Shown: positions 34,772 to 44,311, counted from the first letter of the stretch. The stretch: DNA of 64,000 nucleotides from Lewinellaceae bacterium (GCA_020636325.1 JACJYC010000003.1:767800-831799), one strand, 5' to 3'. Notes: generated by a model not told the origin, from the sequence alone. Numbers and translations: made by a program.

Positions 34772-37700
34772 ATGCGGATATTGAGCATACATATCAAAAA
34801 TATCCACTCCCTCCGGGAACCGGTGACCATAGACTTCGAGCGGTCCCCGTTGCTGGAGTCCGGGTTATTTGCTATAACCGGGGATACCGGCGCAGGAAAA
34901 ACGACCATACTCGACGCCATTACCCTTGCCCTGTACGGACGGGTTCACCGCAACAAGGAGGTCAGGGAAGTGATGAGCTACGGGACCGCGGAAAGCCTGG
35001 CGCAGGTGGATTTTGAAAGCAAGAGCGGCAAATACCGCGCCACCTGGAATATATGGCGCAGCCGCGGCAAGGTGGACGGCTCCATACAAGGCCCCAAGCG
35101 GGAGCTCGCCCTTTGGAATCCGGATAAAGAAGTCTTTGAAATCATCGCGGAAAAGATCAGGGAGGTGGACGAACAAGTAGAGGCAGCGACCGGTCTTGAC
35201 TACGACCGCTTCACCCGGTCAGCCCTTCTTTCCCAGGGAGACTTTGCCGCCTTCATGCGGGCCGGAGAGCGGGAACGAAGCGACCTGCTGGAACGCATTA
35301 CCGGTTCGGCCATTTATACGGAGCTTTCCATTGCGGCTTTTGAGCGAAACAAGGAAGAAGCCCGCCTGCTGGAAGACCTGCGCCGGCAAAGGGACCAGCT
35401 GTCCCTGCTCTCTCCCGAAGAGCGTAAACAGCTGGATGAAAAACAGGCAGAACTGACCGCCAAAACCAAATCGACGGAACAGGAAATCAAGACCTTGCAA
35501 GCCTTGCTGCTCGATTGGGGCCGGCTGGAAGACCTCCGGTTGAAAGCCGGCGAATTGGAGCGGCAACATCAGCAACTGGCCAGCGATAAAGAATTGCTGG
35601 CCAAGGACCTTTCCCTCCTGGAAGCCAGCCAGCAAGCCGCCCCGTACAAAACCGACCTCCACCGGATCAGGGATTGGGAGCTCGAAAAAGTGAATATTTC
35701 GGCTGAGATCGGGCAGATCAGGACCCGGCTTGAATCCTTTGACCAGGAGTCCGCGACCAAAAAAGCCGCCCAGGAAGCCGTTTCCGGCCGGCTTCGAACC
35801 CAGAAAGCGGACTGGGCTGACTTTCAGCAACTGTACGAGGAGATCCTCAGGTTGGATACCACCCTGGCCGAGAAGCAGGGACAGCTGCTCCAACAGGAAG
35901 CCGATCTGGCGGCATTGGAGGAAGAGCTCGCCGCCGTTTCGACCAGAATAACCGGCAATGAGGCTGTTAAGACTGATGCGGTCCGCAAAATTTCCGAATT
36001 GGCATCCTGGCTGAAAGAAAATGACCAATGGAGCAACCTCCGGAACGACCTGCCGGGTTTTGAGATCCGGAGGGAACAGATGCGGGATATATTCAGGCAG
36101 CAAAAAAGCCTTCAGGACGAATTGTCGCGGCAAAGCGAGGAAGCCGAAACCCGCCGGGCAAGCCTTGAATCCGCCCGGAACCAATATGCCGCCAATGAAA
36201 ACAAAAGGGAAAAGCTGGCTGCCGAATTTGAGGCTGCCCTGCCCGAAACCTTCGCCAGTACCCGCAGTGAACTGATCGCCCTGGTATTCCGGGAGATCGA
36301 CGGACTCGGCAAAGAAAAACAACACCTTGAACAGTTGCTGCAACTTTCCGAGCAGTACAGAAGCATGCTGACCGACCTGTCGGAAACCGAAGAGGAGCTG
36401 GAAAACCTCCAAAGGGCGGAGCTGAACCTCAGCAAACAATTCATGACCGCTTTTGAACGGACAGAAAGCCTTTTGCCTGTTCTTCAGTACAAGCAGAAAG
36501 TCTTTGAGCAACAATTGTCCATTGCCAGCTACGAAAAGGACCGCGCGCAGTTAAAGGAGGGCGATCCTTGCCCGGTCTGCCTTTCCACCCATCACCCATT
36601 CAGAGATCACCCTCATTTTCAACCCTTTGTGGATGAAGCCCAGGCTGAAATGGAAAACGCACGGAAAGCGTACGAAACCGCCTTTTCAGCATATGCCGAA
36701 TTGGGCCGGCAGCACGCCAACCTCAATGCGCAGATAGCGCAACTCATAGGCGAGGACCGGGAAGAAAAGCAGGGCCAGCTTAAAAAACAGCTCGAAAGGA
36801 TACTTGAATTTGAAAACAAGATCCAGCACCTTGCCGTCCATATCGGCCCAAGGCGATTTGAAGAGGCTCAGATCGAGGCCCTTGAAAACAACATCCGCGA
36901 GAAGGAAAACCTGATCCAATCCAGGAAATCGGTGGAAAATGAGCTCAGCCGGCTTAATCAGGAACTGGACCTTCTTGAAAAAAACGAAAAATCCCTGGCT
37001 GAAAATGTCGCCAAACAGGAAAATGCCGCAGTCCTTTTGGCCGAAAAAACCGAAAGCACACGGCTTCAGCTGGAGGCGCTTGAACAGCAATTTGCCCGGG
37101 AAACGGACCACCTGAACGAAATGCTGAAAAAGTACGGGATCACTTTTGAACCCGCCAACGGCAAAGCCGTATTCGAACAACTTTCGGGCATGGCCGCCCG
37201 TTTCGAACAGGCCCAACTGGATCTGCTCCAACAAAAAGAGGCGAAAGCCGTACTGGAAGAGTCCATCCGCCTGGACAGCGAAAAAGCAGGCGATCTCCGG
37301 AATAAACAAAAAAAACTGGCCGGTCAGCTTTCGAAAAGCAAAACGGATTTTGACCACCTGCAACAGGACCGGATCACCAAATTCGGAGACCAAGACCCCC
37401 GTTCGGAACGGGAACTAAAACTGCAGGCGCTGGAGCAGACTGAATCCGAAAGTAAGGCCTTGCAGGAAGAAATAAACAGGATCGGCGGTGAGATCACCTC
37501 CGGCGGCCGGCTGCTGGAGGATAAAGCCCGCCAGTTGGAGCAAATCAGCAACCGGATCACCCGGGTGACCGCCGAACTGGCCCCCAAATTGCAGTCGGCG
37601 GGATTTGAATCCCTGTCCGCCGCTGAAGCGGCCATCCTGCCGGAGGAATCGGAAAACAAGATACTGGGTATGAAAAAGGCGCTGGAACAGAAAGAAATCA

Positions 37701-38437
37701 GCCTGTCTGAATCCATGCCGGAAAACAGCAAATCGCTGGCGCTGGCGGAGGAAAAACTCCAGGGCCAGCCGGACCGGGCTGCGGCAGAAGCCAAACTGGC
37801 GGAAGCGGAAACAAACCTCCAGGCCGCCCTTCAGGAAACCGGCGCCATTCGGGAAAAACTGGCCGAACAAGCGCGGCGCAAGCAATCGGCAGATGAACTG
37901 AATAACCGGATCGAAGCCCAGAAAAGAGAATTGCTGAGGTGGGCCCGGTTAAGCGACCTCATCGGCCAGGCCGACGGCAAGAAATTCAGGATATTCGCAC
38001 AAGGCCTCACCTTGCAGAAACTGGTTGAACTGGCCAACATCCAGCTCGAAAAGCTCAATGGAAGATACTATATCCGGAAACGCAGCGATGAGGACCTTGA
38101 GCTGGACATCATAGATACCTACCAGGCCAATAATACCCGGTCTATGAATACCTTGTCCGGCGGCGAGAGCTTCCTGGTGAGCCTGGCCCTGGCGCTGGGC
38201 CTGAGCGACCTGGCCGGAAAACAAACCCGGATCGAATCGCTGTTCATCGACGAAGGATTCGGCACCCTTGACGACAGCAGCCTGGACCTCGCGATCAGCA
38301 CCCTTGAAAATTTGCAGGCCACCGGTAAGAAAATCGGCCTGATATCACACGTGCAGACCTTAAAAGAGCGCATCGGCGTCCAGATCCAGGTCTTCAAAAA
38401 AGGGAACGGATTCAGCCATGTAGAGGTCAGGGGATGA
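34772..38437 (+). CDS. sbcC: SbcC-type exonuclease ATPase (Rad50-like)
   Basis: 1221 residues. SMC-like layout: Walker A in ITGDTGAGKTTILDAITLAL at the N-terminus, long coiled coils with a zinc hook GDPCPVC (Cys600 and Cys603) at the middle, and C-terminal ABC signature NTLSGGESFLVSLALALGLS with Walker B/D-loop LFIDEGFGTLDDSSLDLA. With SbcD it processes DNA ends and hairpins. The nuclease gene sbcD, usually adjacent, is not in this window. It starts 3 bp after the acyl-CoA dehydrogenase stop and may share its transcript. Confidence 0.94.
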   Translation: MRILSIHIKNIHSLREPVTIDFERSPLLESGLFAITGDTGAGKTTILDAITLALYGRVHRNKEVREVMSYGTAESLAQVDFESKSGKYRATWNIWRSRGKVDGSIQGPKRELALWNPDKEVFEIIAEKIREVDEQVEAATGLDYDRFTRSALLSQGDFAAFMRAGERERSDLLERITGSAIYTELSIAAFERNKEEARLLEDLRRQRDQLSLLSPEERKQLDEKQAELTAKTKSTEQEIKTLQALLLDWGRLEDLRLKAGELERQHQQLASDKELLAKDLSLLEASQQAAPYKTDLHRIRDWELEKVNISAEIGQIRTRLESFDQESATKKAAQEAVSGRLRTQKADWADFQQLYEEILRLDTTLAEKQGQLLQQEADLAALEEELAAVSTRITGNEAVKTDAVRKISELASWLKENDQWSNLRNDLPGFEIRREQMRDIFRQQKSLQDELSRQSEEAETRRASLESARNQYAANENKREKLAAEFEAALPETFASTRSELIALVFREIDGLGKEKQHLEQLLQLSEQYRSMLTDLSETEEELENLQRAELNLSKQFMTAFERTESLLPVLQYKQKVFEQQLSIASYEKDRAQLKEGDPCPVCLSTHHPFRDHPHFQPFVDEAQAEMENARKAYETAFSAYAELGRQHANLNAQIAQLIGEDREEKQGQLKKQLERILEFENKIQHLAVHIGPRRFEEAQIEALENNIREKENLIQSRKSVENELSRLNQELDLLEKNEKSLAENVAKQENAAVLLAEKTESTRLQLEALEQQFARETDHLNEMLKKYGITFEPANGKAVFEQLSGMAARFEQAQLDLLQQKEAKAVLEESIRLDSEKAGDLRNKQKKLAGQLSKSKTDFDHLQQDRITKFGDQDPRSERELKLQALEQTESESKALQEEINRIGGEITSGGRLLEDKARQLEQISNRITRVTAELAPKLQSAGFESLSAAEAAILPEESENKILGMKKALEQKEISLSESMPENSKSLALAEEKLQGQPDRAAAEAKLAEAETNLQAALQETGAIREKLAEQARRKQSADELNNRIEAQKRELLRWARLSDLIGQADGKKFRIFAQGLTLQKLVELANIQLEKLNGRYYIRKRSDEDLELDIIDTYQANNTRSMNTLSGGESFLVSLALALGLSDLAGKQTRIESLFIDEGFGTLDDSSLDLAISTLENLQATGKKIGLISHVQTLKERIGVQIQVFKKGNGFSHVEVRG

Positions 38438-38562
38438 AATCCTTTGCCGGTCAATTTCCGTTTTCTGCTAGGATTTACCGACAATAACCCGGTAATCATC
38501 GAAAAACAATTGGAAAATCTTAACCGATTCACTTATATTGTAGTTTTCAAAATAAACACGCA

Positions 38563-39114
38563 ATGCAGAGCAAATTAAAATCTATTTTCGGAAATCACCA
38601 CGGACTGGATGAAAGAAGCATAAACGTTCTGACCAAAGCACTGGAGAACGCCAACCTCCCGGGGTTTGATTATCTGGAATTCAAGCAATCCCTTGCGGCG
38701 CTCACCCAAATGAACATGGACGAAGCTATGGCCATCAAATCGGCTTTTGCCACAGCTTCAACCATGGGATTGACCAAAGAAAAACTGCTCCAAACGGCCG
38801 ACCACTACAAGAAGGTCCTGATGGCGGAAAAAGCCGAATTCAGCAAAGCCCTCCAGGAAAATCTGCGCAGCAAAGTGGAAGGTAAACGGCTGGAAGTAGA
38901 GAAACTGAAAAAACAGGTGGAAGAATTCAAGGCCAAGATCCGCGAACTGGAAGAAGGCATCACCAAAAAGCAGGCTGTCATTGACACTGCCGACGAGCAG
39001 ATACAGGCGGACAAGGAACGGATCGAAGCTACGGGTGAAGCCTTTGAAAAAACACTCCAAAGCCTGATGAATCAAATTCAGATGGATATCGACCATATCC
39101 AGCAAAACCTTTAA
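38563..39114 (+). CDS. Coiled-coil protein of unknown function, partner of the downstream PspA-like membrane protein
   Basis: 183 residues, no signal peptide or membrane helix. The first ~85 residues are mixed helical (FDYLEFKQSLAALTQMNMDE). Residues ~85-183 are a charged long coiled coil (VEKLKKQVEEFKAKIRELEE and onward). I do not recognise a named family. It ends 15 bp before a membrane-anchored helical protein with PspA-like character, and nothing else is close, so the two are probably one operon and act together. Cytoplasmic location is inferred. Confidence 0.7.
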   Translation: MQSKLKSIFGNHHGLDERSINVLTKALENANLPGFDYLEFKQSLAALTQMNMDEAMAIKSAFATASTMGLTKEKLLQTADHYKKVLMAEKAEFSKALQENLRSKVEGKRLEVEKLKKQVEEFKAKIRELEEGITKKQAVIDTADEQIQADKERIEATGEAFEKTLQSLMNQIQMDIDHIQQNL

Positions 39115-39129
39115 CATAATTGAATCGAA

Positions 39130-40149
39130 ATGTCTGATATAGCTCAATTCAACAATCAGGAGTTCAAACAAAAATCCTTCTGGAAACGCCCGGAAGGGAT
39201 GACCGGTCTGATTTTTCTGGCGGGATTGGCCGCTTTGGCCGGATACCTGATCGTAACCCTGCCCTGGCAGACCATTTTTGCCAATACCCTCTACCTGGCA
39301 GGATCACTGATGGCCATCGGTGCGGTGTTGTACCTGATCCTGGATCCGAAAATGCGGAGCCTGATCTGGTATATGTACAAAAGCGTCATGCGCTGGCTGA
39401 CCGGTGTTTTTGTGAATATCGACCCGATCGGCGTACTCAAAAGCTATGTGGAGGACCTCAGCGATAACCTCGTCAAGATGCGCAAGCAGATCGGCATCCT
39501 GCGCGGCCAGATGCGGAAGATTTCCACCCTGATAGAGTCCAACGAAAAAGATATCCAGGAGAACCTCAAGCTGGCCGCAGCCGCTAAAAGCAAGGACAAG
39601 GAGCAGCAGTTCGTGCTGGCTACCCGCAAAGCTGCCCGACTGAAAGACAGCAACCAGAAATACCAGGTGCTGTACCAGAAAATGGACGTGCTGTACCGGA
39701 TCCTGAATAAAATGCACCAAAATTCAGAGATCCTGCTGGAAGACACCAAAGATCAGGTTTCGCTGAAGGAGCAGGAACGCAAGGCCATCCGGGCCAGCCA
39801 CTCCGCCATGCAATCGGCTATGAGTGTCATGACCGGCGACCCCGATAAGCGCGCCATGTTTGAAATGGCCATGGAAGCCGTGGCGGAGGATGTCGCCAGC
39901 AAGGTCGGAGAAATGGAACGATTCATGGAGATGTCGTCCAAGATCATGGACTCTGTAGACCTCCAAAACGGCGTTTTCGAAGAGGAAGGCCTGAAAATGC
40001 TGGAACAGTGGGAAAAGGAAAGTACCCTGATGCTGCTGGACGGCAACAAGAAATCGCAAAGCGATACCCTGGACCTCAACAGCAAGCGGAGCAATCCGGA
40101 AAAATCTGCCCAGGGAAACGCAAATACCTACGATCAACTGTTCGAATAA
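39130..40149 (+). CDS. Membrane-anchored PspA/ESCRT-III-like helical protein
   Basis: 339 residues. Two membrane helices near the N-terminus (GLIFLAGLAALAGYLIV and LYLAGSLMAIGAVLYLIL), then a cytoplasmic helical region. The stretch IDPIGVLKSYVEDLSDNLVK parallels the PspA/Vipp1 helix-1 pattern (DP, then ED, then V with basic residues). Two long hairpin helices follow and then a helix rich in Met and Ala (AMSVMTGDPDKRAMFEMAME). The C-terminal 40 residues are polar. PspA proteins remodel membranes and normally have no transmembrane anchor, so this would be an unusual variant. The similarity is by eye and needs a profile search. Its end overlaps the convergent gene at 40134 by 16 bp. Confidence 0.65.
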   Translation: MSDIAQFNNQEFKQKSFWKRPEGMTGLIFLAGLAALAGYLIVTLPWQTIFANTLYLAGSLMAIGAVLYLILDPKMRSLIWYMYKSVMRWLTGVFVNIDPIGVLKSYVEDLSDNLVKMRKQIGILRGQMRKISTLIESNEKDIQENLKLAAAAKSKDKEQQFVLATRKAARLKDSNQKYQVLYQKMDVLYRILNKMHQNSEILLEDTKDQVSLKEQERKAIRASHSAMQSAMSVMTGDPDKRAMFEMAMEAVAEDVASKVGEMERFMEMSSKIMDSVDLQNGVFEEEGLKMLEQWEKESTLMLLDGNKKSQSDTLDLNSKRSNPEKSAQGNANTYDQLFE

Positions 40150-41030
40150 TCGGGCCTGATCACGGCAGCCGGCGTTTTGGACTGCCCCAACAGGTACAAA
40201 ACGCCGGCCAACGGCCCCATGAAATGGGGAAACCTGTACAAGGTTTCCAGCAGCCACTGATGAAGATCATGCCAGAAGTCAGCCCAATGGACGAACGCCC
40301 CTACCCGGGCAAAGCTGGTGGCCGCACCCCAGAAAATGCAATAGACCAGGGCCGCCTTGCGGACATTGTTGTCCGGGATAAACAAACCCGCCGAAACAAT
40401 AAAGTCAAGTATCCCCGCAACCCGCAAGAATTGTACGGCTTCCGCATTGCCCAACCCAAGAATATTCATGGTCATGGAGACGAACTGCCCCGGAACCGGA
40501 TAGAACCCTACGGCATACAATCCGTGGCAAGTGAACGTCAGGGCGACGGCGACCCGCAGCGCCAAAAACAGGGACCGGTCAAACCCCCGGTTTCGCACAA
40601 AATACCACAAGATCAGGGGGAAACTCCATTGCAGGGTATATTCCAGCAACTGACCGATATAAAAAAAGTGTTCCTTATAGTACAAAGCAGATAAAACGAT
40701 CAGGCCTGCCGATCCGGCGATCATAAAGCCGCCGCCCGCCCTGGGGAATCGCCTGATCAGGATGGCGGCCAGCGCGCAAAGCAGATAAAACCACCCAAGG
40801 CTTTCGATCGACCATTGGATAATCCTGTCGGTAGCCGCACTGGCGGCGTAGGCATCCCAGGTCCCTCCGAATTTTTTCACGATAGGGCCCACCCAATGTT
40901 CGTCCCAAAGCAGGGCCCGGTACGGCGTATCCCAGAACCAATGTTGCCAGGCGCGACCCAAAAACAGGGCCGTCGCCCCAACCTGCAATACGCCCAATTG
41001 CCGGGAAAGGCTGATATGATCTCGATCCAA
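40134..41030 (-). CDS. Multi-spanning membrane protein of unknown function
   Basis: 298 residues with about seven or eight hydrophobic segments. Trp and Phe are abundant in the loops (LGRAWQHWFWDTPYRALLWD, HWADFWHDLHQWLLETLYRF). Weak resemblance to DoxX-like proteins cannot be confirmed by eye. The 3' end overlaps that of the PspA-like gene by 16 bp, tail to tail. No operon partner: the upstream neighbour prfB is on the same strand but separated by its own strong terminator. Confidence 0.7.
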   Translation of the reverse strand: MDRDHISLSRQLGVLQVGATALFLGRAWQHWFWDTPYRALLWDEHWVGPIVKKFGGTWDAYAASAATDRIIQWSIESLGWFYLLCALAAILIRRFPRAGGGFMIAGSAGLIVLSALYYKEHFFYIGQLLEYTLQWSFPLILWYFVRNRGFDRSLFLALRVAVALTFTCHGLYAVGFYPVPGQFVSMTMNILGLGNAEAVQFLRVAGILDFIVSAGLFIPDNNVRKAALVYCIFWGAATSFARVGAFVHWADFWHDLHQWLLETLYRFPHFMGPLAGVLYLLGQSKTPAAVIRPDYSNS

Positions 41031-41084
41031 TAGAAGAAGTTTTCTACTTTAACGGAAAAATGGCGCCGGTCATTGGTTGCCGGC

Positions 41085-41124
41085 AAAAAAAATCCGTTAT
41101 GGCTTGCCGGCAAGCCATAACGGA
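41085..41124 (-). terminator. Intrinsic terminator of prfB
   Basis: A perfect 32-bp palindrome (41093-41124; arm TCCGTTATGGCTTGCC) is followed on the minus strand by eight T. It lies 22 bp after the prfB stop. Confidence 0.88.
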
Positions 41125-41145
41125 AATCATTCACTGCGGGCCGGA

Positions 41146-42244
41146 TTAATCCTCAACCCCGTTGCTGCCTTCGTGGTGCATCAGGAAGGCTTTGAGGAAA
41201 CCGTCCAGGTCTCCGTCCAGCACCGAATCGGTCTGGCTGGTCTGGTGGCCGGTCCTGTGGTCTTTTACCCTGCGGTCATCCAGCACGTAACTGCGGATCT
41301 GTGACCCCCACTCATTCTTCATCTTGGCGGATTCGATCTTGCTGCGCTCCTCCATCTGCCGCTCCAGTTCGCGTTCATAGAGCCTGGATTTCAGCATTTG
41401 GATCGCTTTGTCGCGGTTCATGTGCTGGGACCGTTCCTGCTGGCACTCAACGACAATTCCGGACGGAATATGCCTTACGCGGACAGCGGACTCCGTTTTA
41501 TTGACGTGCTGGCCGCCCGCGCCGCTGGAGCGGAAGGTATCCCAATCCAGGTCGGCCGGGTTGATCTCCACCTCGATCCGTTCGTCCACCATGGGGTGTA
41601 CAAAAACGGAAGCGAAAGAGGTCATCCTTTTGCCTTGTGCGTTGTAGGGGCTGACCCGTACGAGCCGGTGGACGCCGTTTTCGCCTTTGAGCCAGCCGTA
41701 GGCAAAATCTCCGGCTACTTCCAGCTCTGCGGATTTGATGCCGGCCACATCACCGTCCTGGCGGTTGAGCTCATTGATCTTGAACCCGCGCCTTTCGGCC
41801 CACATGGCGTACATCCGCAGCAGCATCTCCGCCCAATCGCAGGCTTCGGTGCCGCCGGCCCCGGCATTGATCTCCAGTACGGCGCCCAATTCGTCTTCCT
41901 GCCTGTTGAGCGTAGAGCGGAATTCCAACTCTTCCACTGCCTCCAGGGACAGGTCGTACTGGGCCTCCAGGTCCTCTTCGGTGGCGTCGCCTTCCCGGAC
42001 AAATTCCTGAAGGACTTCAACCTCGTCGATCAGGTTGGCCACCCTGGTGAATTGCTCGACCCACTGTTTATGGCTTTTCAACGCCTTCAGGGTGCTTTCG
42101 GCGGCCTGAGGGTCGTTCCAGAAATTAGGGTCGGCGGTCTGTTGTTCTTTTTCTTCGATTTGAATCAGTCGCTCATCGACGTCAAAGATACCTCCTTAAC
42201 AAGGCGAGCCGCTGCTTCAAGTCTTTGAATTGCTCTACCGTCAT
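41146..42244 (-). CDS. prfB: Peptide chain release factor 2, expressed by programmed +1 frameshift
   Basis: The product releases peptides at UGA and UAA. Reading from the ATG at 42244 gives 20 codons (MTVEQFKDLKQRLALLRRYL), then an in-frame TGA at 42184-42182. Shifting +1 at CTT TGA C continues as DVDERLIQIEEKEQQ and reaches the stop at 41146, for 365 residues in total, the E. coli RF2 length. The GGQ motif is in RSSGAGGQHVNKTESA. The anticodon-like tripeptide reads SPY (VSPYNAQGKRM) where E. coli has SPF. The gene starts 4 bp after the stop of the FKBP gene, so both are probably cotranscribed. A single uninterrupted frame would miss the first ~20 residues. Confidence 0.95.
42181..42197 (-). 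other. Programmed +1 frameshift site in prfB
   Basis: On the minus strand the sequence AAGGAGGTATCTTTGAC has the same layout as the classic RF2 site: a Shine-Dalgarno-like AAGGAGG, a 3-nt spacer, the slippery CTT codon, the TGA stop and a following C. Low RF2 favours slippage, giving autoregulation. The SD here is a stronger match than in E. coli. Confidence 0.93.
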
Positions 42245-42248
42245 GGTT

Positions 42249-43148
42249 TTAGTTAACTTTTAATAATTCAACATAAAATATAAGGTCCGATCTTTCCGGG
42301 ATCACCGGCGGCGACCCAGCCTCGCCGTAGGCAAGGGAATACGGCACGAACAAGGTGGCCTTTGTCCCTTCCTTCAGCAAGGCGAAGCCTTCATCCCAAC
42401 CGGGAATCACAGAGCCGACGCCCAGCTGGAAGTCGATCGGTTCGCCACGTTCGTACGAATTGTCAAACATGGAGCCGTCTTTCAGCACACCGTAATAATG
42501 AACAGTCAGATTTCTGCCTGGTTCAGCCGCCTTACCTGTACCTTCCTCGTGGATGATGTATTTCAACCCGGAATTGGTGGTTTGGAGCGCTGAGCCCAGC
42601 GAGTTGGAGGTATACTTGGCCGCTTCGTCTTTGATCAGCGCCTGAATTTCGGGCAATTGGGCCTGAGCAGCCTGAGCAGCTTCCATTTTTTTGGCCCGTT
42701 CGGCCTGCACTTCCTCCTGGAACTTTGCATCGGTTTTGATCTCCTGGATCACCAGGTCGTAATAGAGTACGCTGGCTTCTTCAAACCCCGGAGGTTTCGG
42801 ATCGATGGTGTCGAGGCGGACCACAATGGTGGCGCTGTCGCCGACGCCCATGTTCTGAAGCACCTGAAGGACGGACTGCCCTTTTTCACTGTCGACATTC
42901 GCAGGAATTTGTACATAAGGCACATTAGGGCTTTTGCGGCTGGTATTGACTACCTCCTCCCCATTGCGGATGTATGCGTGAAAATATACCCAGTCTCCCG
43001 GGTTCGGCAGCGGATTTCCGGTTTTCGTATGGATAATGTACTCCGTACCATCCGCAGTAACCAGGCTTTTTGAGTTGTTGCCACAACCGGCCAGCCCAGC
43101 CAACGCGACCAACCCGACCAGTGATGCAAAAATTAATGCTGAACGCAT
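42249..43148 (-). CDS. FKBP-type peptidyl-prolyl cis-trans isomerase, lipoprotein
   Basis: 299 residues. A lipoprotein signal ends in LAGLAGCGNN. A first FKBP-like region (PGDWVYFHAYIRNGEEV to GVGDSATIVVRLDTI) looks degenerate. The C-terminal domain is a standard FKBP (GRNLTVHYYGVLKDGSMFDN, VIPGWDEGFALLKEGTKATL, PYSLAYGEAG). A charged helical linker lies between them. It would help fold periplasmic or outer-membrane proteins. It lies between nrnA and prfB, with 15-bp and 4-bp gaps, so the three probably form one transcript. Confidence 0.9.
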   Translation of the reverse strand: MRSALIFASLVGLVALAGLAGCGNNSKSLVTADGTEYIIHTKTGNPLPNPGDWVYFHAYIRNGEEVVNTSRKSPNVPYVQIPANVDSEKGQSVLQVLQNMGVGDSATIVVRLDTIDPKPPGFEEASVLYYDLVIQEIKTDAKFQEEVQAERAKKMEAAQAAQAQLPEIQALIKDEAAKYTSNSLGSALQTTNSGLKYIIHEEGTGKAAEPGRNLTVHYYGVLKDGSMFDNSYERGEPIDFQLGVGSVIPGWDEGFALLKEGTKATLFVPYSLAYGEAGSPPVIPERSDLIFYVELLKVN

Positions 43149-43163
43149 AAATTGAAATTTGGA

Positions 43164-44171
43164 TTATTGAATGATTTGTAAACGATACTCTGGTAAAATC
43201 TCTTTGAATTTACGAACGGTGGTTTTAAGGCCCTGAAAGGAGTATCCGCCGGCGGCATTCTTGTGCCCGCCGCCTTTAAAGTGTTTTTTGGCGATTTCCT
43301 GGACCGAGAAATCACCTTTGGACCTCAGGGAAAGCTTTACAATGGTAGGTTGTTCGGTTATGAAGGCAGCCAGTTTTACGTTTTTGAGCTTGAGCAGGTA
43401 ATTGACGATCCCTTCGGTGTCGCCCCGCTGAATTTCGAAATTGGCGTAATCTTCCTTTGTCAGCGCAATGATCCCGGTCTGGTATTCCTCCAGGATCTCC
43501 ATTCTGTTGTGCAGGCAGTGACCGAGCAGGCGCAATTGTTTTACCGACATGCAATTGAAGATCAGGTCCTGCAGCAGGTAATCATCAACACCGAATTCGA
43601 GCAGGTCGGCGACCGTCCGGAAAAGCTTGGAGGAGGTCGCATATTTGAAGGACCCCGTATCCGTGACGATCCCGGTGTAAATGCATTCCGCGATGATCTT
43701 GTCCACTTTGCTCCTGAAACCCAGGGCCGAAATGAAATCGTACACCATTTCGCTGGTGGAGCTGGCATCCGGATCGGAGATGATGAAGTCCGCGCAATTT
43801 TCCGGGTACAGGTGATGATCGATCATGATCCTGGTTCCCTTCCTGGGGGCGATCATCTCACCGAGCTTATCAATCCGCTCCAGGTCGTTGAAATCCAGGA
43901 AAAAGAAAAGGTCGGCCTGCTCGATGGCGGCCTGGCTTTCTTCGGGTTGATTATCAAAAACGATGATCTTGGTGACATCGGGCATCCAGTCCAGAAAGTC
44001 CGGGTATTCGGACGGGACGATCACCGTCACGAAATGGCCCAATCCTCTCAGGAAATGGTAAAGCCCCAGGGAGGAGCCAATCGCATCGCCGTCCGGGTTC
44101 CTGTGCGAAGTAATGACCACATTTTTCGGTGTGGCCAGAACGGGTTTAATGTCGTTTGCAAAAAAATCCAT
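43164..44171 (-). CDS. nrnA: DHH-family phosphoesterase, NrnA-like (oligoribonuclease / pAp phosphatase)
   Basis: 335 residues. DHH domain motifs: VITSHRNPDGDAIGSSLGLY, LFFLDFNDLERID and the signature MIDHHLYPENCADF. The DHHA1 domain at the C-terminus ends with FKGGGHKNAAGGYSF. It degrades nano-RNAs (2-5 nt) and, in many bacteria, 3'-phosphoadenosine 5'-phosphate. First gene of the probable nrnA-FKBP-prfB unit; divergent from ndk. Confidence 0.92.
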   Translation of the reverse strand: MDFFANDIKPVLATPKNVVITSHRNPDGDAIGSSLGLYHFLRGLGHFVTVIVPSEYPDFLDWMPDVTKIIVFDNQPEESQAAIEQADLFFFLDFNDLERIDKLGEMIAPRKGTRIMIDHHLYPENCADFIISDPDASSTSEMVYDFISALGFRSKVDKIIAECIYTGIVTDTGSFKYATSSKLFRTVADLLEFGVDDYLLQDLIFNCMSVKQLRLLGHCLHNRMEILEEYQTGIIALTKEDYANFEIQRGDTEGIVNYLLKLKNVKLAAFITEQPTIVKLSLRSKGDFSVQEIAKKHFKGGGHKNAAGGYSFQGLKTTVRKFKEILPEYRLQIIQ

Positions 44172-44263
44172 CGCAAGTTAAAATCAAGGCGCGAAGATGA
44201 TAAAAATTATGAATTTAACCAAAGATTAAAGGTGGGCCTTTAGGTATTAAAAACAATATGGAT

Positions 44264-44271
44264 TACTTTTG
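44264..44271 (+). promoter_or_regulatory. -7 promoter box of ndk
   Basis: TACTTTTG matches TAnnTTTG, 40 bp before the ndk ATG. Confidence 0.55.
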
Positions 44272-44311
44272 CACCTCTTTTTAAAAAACCATTAAAATCA
44301 GGACTTATCTC

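Noticed and set aside
35219..36514. 431-codon minus frame inside sbcC
   Set aside because: Composition reflects the complementary strand of coiled-coil codons; sbcC itself is unambiguous.
41093..41124. Perfect 32-bp palindrome as an operator or IS end
   Set aside because: Position just after prfB and the adjacent run of eight T on the minus strand fit an intrinsic terminator better.
41146..42081. prfB as a truncated or frameshifted pseudogene
   Set aside because: The break coincides exactly with the known programmed frameshift signal, and the two parts join to a full-length RF2.
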